Assembly (NCBI GenBank): GCA_949358305.1
Contig: OX442314.1
Span: 45,456,581-45,516,580, forward strand
Length of the DNA: 60,000 bases
Source: Strigamia acuminata
Lineage: Eukaryota > Arthropoda > Chilopoda > Geophilomorpha > Linotaeniidae
Direction: 5' to 3'
Position numbers and translations under genes: made by a program. This document shows, piece by piece, positions 50,177-57,830 of this stretch (positions are counted from its first letter, which is position 1; every line of letters starts with the position of its first letter). The notes below the pieces were generated by a model. The model was given only the letters and a program-made list of their open reading frames with translations, searched no databases and had not been told where the DNA came from.

Positions 50177-53100
50177 ATGGCAGATAATACCCGAGTAACA
50201 GATTCCGACTCCGACGCAAACAAGAGAGCCGGCAGTCGTAAAGGCGCCGACTATCACTTGCGATCTGGAGGTCCCTTACCCAAAGCCTCAGCGCACGAAG
50301 CGAGGCAAAAACGGCGTAAGCCTAAACCCGATCGTAGAAGCGCATCCGAGGCATCGCACCCGTCTCGCACCGAGACGAGGCAGCGATTGGACGAGACAGA
50401 GCGGGGTGAAGAGCAATCTCACTCCAAACTGCCGCGTTCTAACCGTGACGGCGAGACGAGCGGAAACGAGGTTTTATCCCGTAACCAATCGCCTCGTCTA
50501 ACGCACGACACCGAGGTGGGCAGTCCGAAAGCAGCGTCTCCGATACAAAAGACGGCCTCAAATACGACCGCTAATTCGGCACTAAACACGCCAATTACGC
50601 AAAGCCGCCCAGCTTCGGTCAGGTCCGAAGGACACAAGTCCAACTCATCCTCTGTCAAGCGTGTTTCGAGCCAGCCTTACAGCGTCTCGGGCACCTTGAT
50701 TGATGCGATGCAATTGGCACAGGCGGAAGGAGTGAGATACACCCTTCCGACGGGGAAAATTACCGTGTACGAAACGTTACAGATCGTACGTGCAGCTTTA
50801 AAAGCGCACAGTGTATCCCCACAAATCACCATTGTTGAAGGTGCACACGCTCAACAATTGGTTGATTCCGCTCAATTTGAAGCGGATGCAGAGAACGAGG
50901 CTCGTCAAGCCATTCGCGAGAGACGGAGGAAGCTGGCGGAAAGAGAAGCGCAAGCTCTCGAGTACGGCAGAACCCAGCCCAATCCGACTACTCCCGAGGA
51001 GGTAGAAATAGTTGACCGAGCCCTGAGAGCACATCGATATGCTTTCCACTCGCAACAAGAAGCAGAGCGAGCATTTATGGCCAGATTGCGACGAGATGAC
51101 CCGAAATCCGTCCGCAAACCAGAGGTCAGTTCATCCGAGCTGTCCGACGAGAGCCTAGAGGGAGACCCAAAGCGCACGCCGAAGGCCAAACCCAAACCCC
51201 AGCCGGAGAGAGCAACACCAGCTACTCCGCGCAAGAGAGATGCGTCGGCCAGAGAACAACAAACTCGGCCCCGCATGCAAGCTCTCGATTCAGCCACAAA
51301 TAATGCGATAACGCGATTAATCAACGCTAATAATGCTAGGCGAAATGAAGAGCAAGCTCTCACAAGCCAACAGCATGATAATCCACAAGGGACTGAGTGG
51401 CAACAACCAGTGCCCATCCTTAAAGACGACGAGTCGTCAAGGAGACAATCGCATGATCGCACCTCTTCGCGAGAAGAAGGCAAACGCGATGAAAGACCGA
51501 AATATTTTCACTACGGAAATAGTGATTCGTCGTCAGATGGACTGGAGTCAAATGCACCCAGTCATCACGATTCGGAGAGAGGTTCCGGAGAAAGACGAAG
51601 GGAAAGAGAACGCGATGAACGCAGAGAAAGGGAACGTGACGACCGTCGTAGGGGCCGGAAAGAGTCAAACTCTTCACGGCGCAACCCGCCACGCCGCTCA
51701 CCGTCTCCCGACCCCAGCTCCGACCCCTCATCCAACGACGACAGACGAAAGGAAAAATCAAGTAATCGCCGGAAGAGATCCAACTCTCCGCGCGATAGAG
51801 AGAAACGACGTCGATCGGAAAATAGCGACCACCGACGGGAGGAGTTTCAGGACCTTCCCCGACAAAGCGCGTTTACCGATTCGACGGGTCGGCAGTATAC
51901 GATGGGAGAGCTTGGAAGAGCCCTACTCGGCTCGTTAAAAGCCGAGGGAATTGATCTGAGCAAACGAAACGATCGTAATCGTAGCACTGGTGACCGCGTA
52001 AAGAAAAAATACGCTGTCTCCCGACGTGACACCATGAGTGTTACCGGGAATATTAGGTGGCAATTTTATATTCAGAACCGTTTCGACGGGTCATGGAAAG
52101 CGGGAGATCGCTTCCTTGACGAAGTAATTCGAATTAAGACTGCCACTAAAGCCACCGTAGGAGACATGCTCACCCACGGTATTGTCGAGCTAATGACAGG
52201 CTCGGCACGTGAGTGGTACCAAGGATTGAAAGGCGTCAATTGGGACGACTTTTTAATGAGATTCGACCTGCGCTACGGCGAGACACCCGAAGAGGTGAGC
52301 CGAAAGATGCGAGGTCTTCGCCAGATGCCTGGTGAAACCATAATGGATTACGACATTCGCGCCAGATTGTTGTTCGAAAAGGCCCCGATGGAATTTCACG
52401 CCACGGGATTCAACCTTTTCTTTCTCGGCGGTTTGTCGGAATACTCGCAAAGGGTGCTACTTGAAGAAAGGGCACCGACAGGAGGTAGCTACGAGGAGAT
52501 GAGCGCCTTCCTGTTCGAGAACACGATAGATATCGAGAAGAGATATTATTCCGCTTTACCAGAAGCGGAGAAAGCAGCGACCGCAAAACGTCTCAAGTTG
52601 AGTGCGGAAAGATATGGGGCGACAGATAAGATTATGCGCCCTACTGAATATCTTAGCGGTATAATGGAGCTGGCAGAAGCTAGCGTTGGTTTGCAAATAA
52701 AAAATAAACTGACATCCCCGCTGCCTTCCAACCCTTTGGCCGCCCCTAAAAAGGCACCGACAGCGTCAGCCATGCAAGCGACACTGGAGGAGGTCAAGGA
52801 GGGGGAGGAAGCCGAACAAAATGTCGGAAAATCAGACGAAAAAGAAGAAAAAGACGATTATTCGACGGACGAAGAAATACGAAGCTATCGCGATACCTTA
52901 TCAACGGGTTGCGATGAGGAAGGACCGCTAGTACATCTCATCCATCGAGATAGAGCGGTAGAAGAATTTCGCGCCAGGTTAAAACCAAATGCCGGTCGAA
53001 TTCCGAAGTATTTTCGGAAAAATTACACGCCACCGTCGAAAGCAGACCCTGAAAAGAAAAAATCGACTGAAGCCCCAAGAGACAAATCAAATATTCGCTG

Positions 53101-53260
53101 TTTCAAGTGTAACCAACCGGGCCACTACTCCAATGAGTGCCCAAGAACAGCGAAAGAAGACGCTAAGTTTGACGCGATAATGAAGCAGATGGCAGAGATT
53201 AAACTCGCCATGGCAAAAAACGAGTCAAAAAACGAGTCAGCGCAGGCGGCGAAGAAATAA
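50177..53260 (+). CDS. Gypsy Gag, 1027 residues
   Basis: Unusually long for a Ty3/Gypsy Gag. It begins MADNTRVTDSDSD. Residues 1-170 are Ser/Arg/Thr-rich. Residues 240-330 are a charged helical stretch (RQAIRERRRKLAEREAQ). Residues 430-560 are an Arg/Glu/Ser-rich region of SR type (GERRRERERDERRERERD). The conserved retrotransposon gag fold lies at about 625-740 (IRWQFYIQNRFDGSWK, MTGSAREWYQGL, FDLRYGETPEEV, MPGETIMDY), and an acidic segment precedes the CCHC knuckle CFKCNQPGHYSNEC (975-988). I chose the ATG at 50177 because the frame upstream has no ATG. The stop (TAA, 53258-53260) lies in the loop of the frameshift hairpin. Capsid and RNA packaging role is from family knowledge; the role of the long SR/RE-rich N-terminus is unknown. 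Confidence 0.93.
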   Translation: MADNTRVTDSDSDANKRAGSRKGADYHLRSGGPLPKASAHEARQKRRKPKPDRRSASEASHPSRTETRQRLDETERGEEQSHSKLPRSNRDGETSGNEVLSRNQSPRLTHDTEVGSPKAASPIQKTASNTTANSALNTPITQSRPASVRSEGHKSNSSSVKRVSSQPYSVSGTLIDAMQLAQAEGVRYTLPTGKITVYETLQIVRAALKAHSVSPQITIVEGAHAQQLVDSAQFEADAENEARQAIRERRRKLAEREAQALEYGRTQPNPTTPEEVEIVDRALRAHRYAFHSQQEAERAFMARLRRDDPKSVRKPEVSSSELSDESLEGDPKRTPKAKPKPQPERATPATPRKRDASAREQQTRPRMQALDSATNNAITRLINANNARRNEEQALTSQQHDNPQGTEWQQPVPILKDDESSRRQSHDRTSSREEGKRDERPKYFHYGNSDSSSDGLESNAPSHHDSERGSGERRRERERDERRERERDDRRRGRKESNSSRRNPPRRSPSPDPSSDPSSNDDRRKEKSSNRRKRSNSPRDREKRRRSENSDHRREEFQDLPRQSAFTDSTGRQYTMGELGRALLGSLKAEGIDLSKRNDRNRSTGDRVKKKYAVSRRDTMSVTGNIRWQFYIQNRFDGSWKAGDRFLDEVIRIKTATKATVGDMLTHGIVELMTGSAREWYQGLKGVNWDDFLMRFDLRYGETPEEVSRKMRGLRQMPGETIMDYDIRARLLFEKAPMEFHATGFNLFFLGGLSEYSQRVLLEERAPTGGSYEEMSAFLFENTIDIEKRYYSALPEAEKAATAKRLKLSAERYGATDKIMRPTEYLSGIMELAEASVGLQIKNKLTSPLPSNPLAAPKKAPTASAMQATLEEVKEGEEAEQNVGKSDEKEEKDDYSTDEEIRSYRDTLSTGCDEEGPLVHLIHRDRAVEEFRARLKPNAGRIPKYFRKNYTPPSKADPEKKKSTEAPRDKSNIRCFKCNQPGHYSNECPRTAKEDAKFDAIMKQMAEIKLAMAKNESKNESAQAAKK

Positions 53261-53278
53261 TTTCTCGACCGTCTGCGC
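53215..53278 (+). promoter_or_regulatory. -1 ribosomal frameshift signal between gag and pol
   Basis: Two A AAA AAC heptamers lie in the gag frame at 53215-53221 and 53227-53233, each split A|AAA|AAC, the X XXY YYZ form. After a 6-nt spacer (53234-53239) comes a hairpin at 53240-53278. GCGCAGGCGG pairs with CCGTCTGCGC (ten pairs, one G-U); CGA pairs with TCG after a bulged A; GAAA pairs with TTTC after another bulged A; the loop is TAA. That loop is the gag stop codon. Pol is in the -1 frame relative to gag and is open from the first heptamer into the pol ORF, so slippage would give a Gag-Pol fusion. Confidence 0.88.
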
Positions 53279-53283
53279 CATTC

Positions 53284-56200
53284 ATGAAGAAAAAGGGGTT
53301 TAACAAAGGGTTCGATAAGCCGCCACCAGTCAAAGAAATGGGTAGTGACATAGCTAACGCCCAAATTCAAGACAGGGCCAACAACGCTTTGCAGGTAATT
53401 ACCGCAAACGCTGAGGCTGAGGCGGAAGAACCGAACCTACTGCTTGAAGAATTACCTCAAGTAGTCGAAGACACAGAAGAATTTCGTGTTTTCATGTGCA
53501 ACGTGGCGGTCGAATACACCAACCGCCTATGTATGTTGCCCATGACAATAGAACGTGAAAAAATTATGGGACTACTAGACTCGGGAGCAGATCGCTCGTT
53601 CGTTTCCGAAGACATAGTAGCATCATTGGGTCTCACCGATAAGATAAAAGGCGTTAATAAAAATATACGTCTAAAAACCGCCAACGGAATGGCGCGTCCA
53701 AAAGGAGTTATATTATTGACCATGGAGTGGCTCGGAGGAGTAGAACAGCACCCTTTCCTGGTCCTGCCCACATGCGACAGAATTTTTCTGTTGGGCTTAG
53801 ACCTCATGGCGTCAATGGAAATACAACCCAATCCAATAACGAAATCTTGGAATTATATCAGAAATGATAAGGAAAGACCCGCAATTGTCGTGCCACCAGC
53901 TCTTGTAAAAGAAGCGGCCGACAAGACACAGTGGGAGAAAGGCCTAAAGAAATTCGTTCAAGATTACGATTTTAAAGCATTCGTAACAGAATTGCAACGG
54001 GACAATGTAGTGGAAACGCTTGTCGCCGACGCCGCTTTAGAATTAAACGAAGCGGCAGCCCTACGAAGGGTCCTACTTAAATATGAGGGGATCCTGTCGA
54101 AAAAACCGGGCCGAACGAATAGGGCTATTCACGAAATTAAATTGACGGATAATAAACCTATACGAGTTGCGTATAAGGGAATGAACCCGCAAAAACGTGA
54201 AATAGTGCAAAAAATGTGCCAAGAAATGCTAGACAGTGGCATTGTCTCCGAGGCCCAGGGAGAATACGCGACGCGAGTTGTGCTCGTGATGCGCCCGGGC
54301 TCGGACCCACGCCTATGCATTGATTACCGCCCATTAAACGCGGTGACAGAAATAGATCCCATACAGATGCCGTCTATCGAATCCATTTTGAGAGAGCTTA
54401 GCCCCTTTTCTTGGGTTACGACGATGGATCTGTCGAAGGGATACTGGCAAGTTGAGATGAGGCCAGAGGATAAGTTAAAAACAGCATTTTACTCGCCAAT
54501 TGGACGGTTGATGTTCAACGTCATGCCATTTGGTTTAGTGAATGCTCCCAGTACCTTTCAGAGACTAATCGAAAGCGTATTGGGTGATATCCTGCATCAG
54601 TTTGTGTGGGCATACCTAGATGACATAGTTATTGCCTCTAAAACATTCGAAGAGCACATTGAGCACATCGACCAAGTGCTCACCCGGCTGGCAAAAGCTG
54701 GGTTACACGTGCATCCGGGCAAAAGCAAGTTCTGTCGAAAGGAGCTTGCCTTCCTGGGTTATCGCATTGGAGTCAATGGTTTAGCTATTGGCCCCGAAAA
54801 AATCGATGCGATTAATCGTTTCCCACCACCCGAGGACGTTAAAGGTGTCCAACGGTTTATGGGAATGATAAACTTCTTCGGCAGGTTGCTACCGGGTCTA
54901 GCTGAAGTGGCAGCCCCAGTTACCGACCTCCTGAAGAATGAAAACGAATTTGTATGGTCAAATGAGTGCAACATCGCATTTAATGCAATAAAGAGGATGC
55001 TGACGGAAGTCGGCGTAATGCCTCTACCCGACTTAAACCGGCCGTTCATATTACACACGGACGCCAGCAGAGTTGGGTTAGGAGCGGCGTTGCTCCAAAC
55101 ACACGTGCGCGACGGAGTCGAACAAGACCTGCCGTGCATGTTTATAAGTCGCAAACTCCAAGGCGCTGAAAAGAATTACAATGCCACCGAGTTGGAGTGT
55201 TTGGCCGTTGTGTGGGCCATAAGGAAATTCAGAGATTATCTCGAATATACCAAATTTGTGGTCCACACAGATCATCAAGCGTTACAATGGCTGATGAAAT
55301 TAAAAGAGCCAGCCGGTCGACTAGCCAGATGGCAGTTAGAACTGATGGCATGCGACTTGACCATTCAATACAAGCCCGGCAAATATAACGTCGTGGCTGA
55401 CGCTCTGTCACGGGCACCAGTGTCAGATCCAATCGACGCTGACGATGATGGCGAGGATGACTCCCGCATCATTTATTGCCCTACGAGTTGTCACCGTTGG
55501 GATTTAAGGAAGATGAATGAAATTCCCACCGCGTCTCCGGCAGATGTAAAATTCTGTGGATTTTGGACGCGGTTATACCAACCAGCTGCTGACAATTACC
55601 CAAATGCAAGGAAGGAATTTAAGCTAGAGCGGAGAATAAATGACCCGCTTCTAAGCGCCTTCCACGCTCATGTCGGCGAGCAGATGCAAAGCAGTCCCCC
55701 GACAAGGGAGGAAATAATTGTGCAACAAAAATTAGACAAGAAATGTCAGGACAGAGCTAGATTCGTACTGACAGGAAAATATCCGCCCAATCTAACCAGA
55801 AGGCAGAAGCGTCGTTATGCACACGAATCCATAGATTACCTATTGGATGACGGCCTTTTAGTGAAACATCACCCAAATCACCAAGATGACTTGAGTGAAT
55901 CGGACACCGCAGTAAAGGTAGTAATACCTGCTTCCTTAATCGGTCGCGTGCTGTGGTTGTTACACGGGCACCCGCTTGCGAGCCATGCGGGAGTAAGCAG
56001 AACACTCTATCGTGCTACACAGCTTTTTCACTGGACAGGGATGAAAAAAGATATTGCTCTTTTTGTCCACCAATGTCAGCGATGTCAAGCGTGCAAGCCG
56101 AGGAGTAAATCACCATTCGAAACTATTTTCTTAGGGCCTTACGCGCCTTTTGATTGTTTAAGTGTCGATGTGATGGGCCCAAAACCCGTTACGGGAAATA

Positions 56201-57354
56201 AAAATGCGTACATTATCGTTATAATGGACGTGGCAACTCGTTGGCCCGAGTTGTACGCCGTCGCTAGACCTTCAGCAGAGAAAATCGTTGAATGTATCTA
56301 CGACGTGGCGTTACGTTACGGATTTCCACGTAAAATTATATCCGATAACGGACCCCAATTTATCTCGAAAATTTGGGGTAAGTTTTGTGAGAAATTCGGG
56401 ATTGTGGCGTCACATACTTCGACCTACAATCCCAGAACAAATCCCGTTGAGCGACTCAACAGGGACATTAAATATGCACTAAGCATATTCACTGACATCC
56501 ACAATAGGTGGGATGAATACTTGAGGGAGATCGCGTTCAGCATACGAACAACAGTCTCGAGGACGAGAGATTTTTCTCCGGCCTACCTCAACTTCGCCCG
56601 AGAGCTACGAGTGCCTTGGGACCCACGAGTGGCAGAGTCGGTAAATGTGGTGGACCCAGAGAAACCACATGAGTATGTATATAAATTGGAGCAAACAATT
56701 TCGAGCACATACAAACATATGATGGCGCACATTTTTAACATGCGCGACCGCATTTTACAAGATAAAAGCGGTGGAAAATTTGTGAATTTCGAGAACAATG
56801 ATTTAGTGTGGAAGGACACACACATCCTCTCAAATGCAGCGAGAGGAATCACCGCCAGCTTGGCCGACAAGAGAGATGGTCCGTATGTGATCATCGGCAA
56901 GCATGGCGGTAACGCGTATAAATTACGCAAGCTCGAGGACAACACCGAGCATAAGTCGATACAAGTACGAGAGTTAACTCCGTACATTCCGGAATTCCCG
57001 CAAGAAATGTGGGCCAAAGGCCAAGTCAAGTCTAAAACTGACGGCCAAATCGTCGATATGTTCGCTGGCGAGTCGGAAAAAGCACCGCCAAGTGACAACG
57101 AGGAGTATTTCGACGCCCCTTCACCTCCGGTAAACGAGATAGTTGAATCCGTTCCGGATCCAATTTTGGTCGGGGGGGAAACAGGAGAAACTCCTGAAAC
57201 AAACACAAAAAACACGGATAAAAAAGAAAACAATAATGAGGAGGTACAGACACAAAAAACAACAAAAAATATCGTACCTGCCTCGATCCGTAACCTGCGA
57301 CCAAAAAGAGATAATCCGTTCATAAAAGGCGGAAAGGTCGTAGGAAAGAAGTAA
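53284..57354 (+). CDS. Gypsy Pol: protease, reverse transcriptase, RNase H, integrase
   Basis: 1356 residues from the first ATG; the frame is open back into gag, so Pol is probably made as a -1 fusion and this ATG need not be used. Protease GLLDSGADRSFVS (Asp-Ser-Gly 99-101). Reverse transcriptase DYRPLNAVT, VTTMDLSKGYWQVEM, MPFGLVNAPSTFQRL and YLDD (444-447). RNase H HTDASRVGLGAAL (Asp593) with TDHQALQWL. Integrase has the H2C2 zinc region (GHPLASHAGVSRT, CQRCQACK) and the DDE triad Asp962 (SVDVMGP), Asp1021 (ISDNGPQF), Glu1056 (NPVERLNR). Integrase after RNase H is the Ty3/Gypsy order. The C-terminal 170 residues are low in complexity, rich in Glu, Thr and Asn, with no chromodomain. All catalytic residues are present. 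Confidence 0.96.
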   Translation: MKKKGFNKGFDKPPPVKEMGSDIANAQIQDRANNALQVITANAEAEAEEPNLLLEELPQVVEDTEEFRVFMCNVAVEYTNRLCMLPMTIEREKIMGLLDSGADRSFVSEDIVASLGLTDKIKGVNKNIRLKTANGMARPKGVILLTMEWLGGVEQHPFLVLPTCDRIFLLGLDLMASMEIQPNPITKSWNYIRNDKERPAIVVPPALVKEAADKTQWEKGLKKFVQDYDFKAFVTELQRDNVVETLVADAALELNEAAALRRVLLKYEGILSKKPGRTNRAIHEIKLTDNKPIRVAYKGMNPQKREIVQKMCQEMLDSGIVSEAQGEYATRVVLVMRPGSDPRLCIDYRPLNAVTEIDPIQMPSIESILRELSPFSWVTTMDLSKGYWQVEMRPEDKLKTAFYSPIGRLMFNVMPFGLVNAPSTFQRLIESVLGDILHQFVWAYLDDIVIASKTFEEHIEHIDQVLTRLAKAGLHVHPGKSKFCRKELAFLGYRIGVNGLAIGPEKIDAINRFPPPEDVKGVQRFMGMINFFGRLLPGLAEVAAPVTDLLKNENEFVWSNECNIAFNAIKRMLTEVGVMPLPDLNRPFILHTDASRVGLGAALLQTHVRDGVEQDLPCMFISRKLQGAEKNYNATELECLAVVWAIRKFRDYLEYTKFVVHTDHQALQWLMKLKEPAGRLARWQLELMACDLTIQYKPGKYNVVADALSRAPVSDPIDADDDGEDDSRIIYCPTSCHRWDLRKMNEIPTASPADVKFCGFWTRLYQPAADNYPNARKEFKLERRINDPLLSAFHAHVGEQMQSSPPTREEIIVQQKLDKKCQDRARFVLTGKYPPNLTRRQKRRYAHESIDYLLDDGLLVKHHPNHQDDLSESDTAVKVVIPASLIGRVLWLLHGHPLASHAGVSRTLYRATQLFHWTGMKKDIALFVHQCQRCQACKPRSKSPFETIFLGPYAPFDCLSVDVMGPKPVTGNKNAYIIVIMDVATRWPELYAVARPSAEKIVECIYDVALRYGFPRKIISDNGPQFISKIWGKFCEKFGIVASHTSTYNPRTNPVERLNRDIKYALSIFTDIHNRWDEYLREIAFSIRTTVSRTRDFSPAYLNFARELRVPWDPRVAESVNVVDPEKPHEYVYKLEQTISSTYKHMMAHIFNMRDRILQDKSGGKFVNFENNDLVWKDTHILSNAARGITASLADKRDGPYVIIGKHGGNAYKLRKLEDNTEHKSIQVRELTPYIPEFPQEMWAKGQVKSKTDGQIVDMFAGESEKAPPSDNEEYFDAPSPPVNEIVESVPDPILVGGETGETPETNTKNTDKKENNNEEVQTQKTTKNIVPASIRNLRPKRDNPFIKGGKVVGKK

Positions 57355-57830
57355 AATAAATTACGAGTCGATGGCGGCACTAAAAATAAATGTAATCGAC
57401 CGATAGTGCAAGCCATCACGTCGCAGAAAATTTCGCTAAGTCCAACAAAGCGGATATCGGTCGAATTCGCGTCACGAGATGGCGTGGAAACGCGGGACCC
57501 GTAGCAAAATTATCGGCACGGGTCGGATACCGCGTGCAAAAGACCCCGTAGCAGCAATCGCGCACGGGAGTGAGAACAAAGGAGACCCGTAGCGTAACAT
57601 GCGCACGGGTAGGTGCGCACTAGTCTCAAACACCCGGGTTCTGGAGTATATTACCCAGAATCCATCGCGATTACCTCGTGTTCACACAGACTTCCGCTTT
57701 TCACAGCTGATCGCTGCATTCGTGCGTGATCCTCGTTTTTAACGTTTTACCGAGTTTTTCACCGAGTTTTTGAGATAGTTTTATCATCCTTTTTAAATCG
57801 TGATTGAGATTTTTGTGCGCGCTCCTCGCC
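57355..57830. other. Region between pol and the third ORF, with three small hairpins
   Basis: GC-rich and without a coding frame. It holds three successive imperfect repeats in which ACCCGTAGC is followed about ten bases later by GCACGGGT: 57497-57523, 57545-57568 and 57585-57610, each able to fold into a 5-6 bp stem. Downstream, ACCCGGGTTCTGG..CCAGAATCC near 57633-57665 is also partly self-complementary. It could be the leader of a subgenomic or spliced mRNA. Confidence 0.6.
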
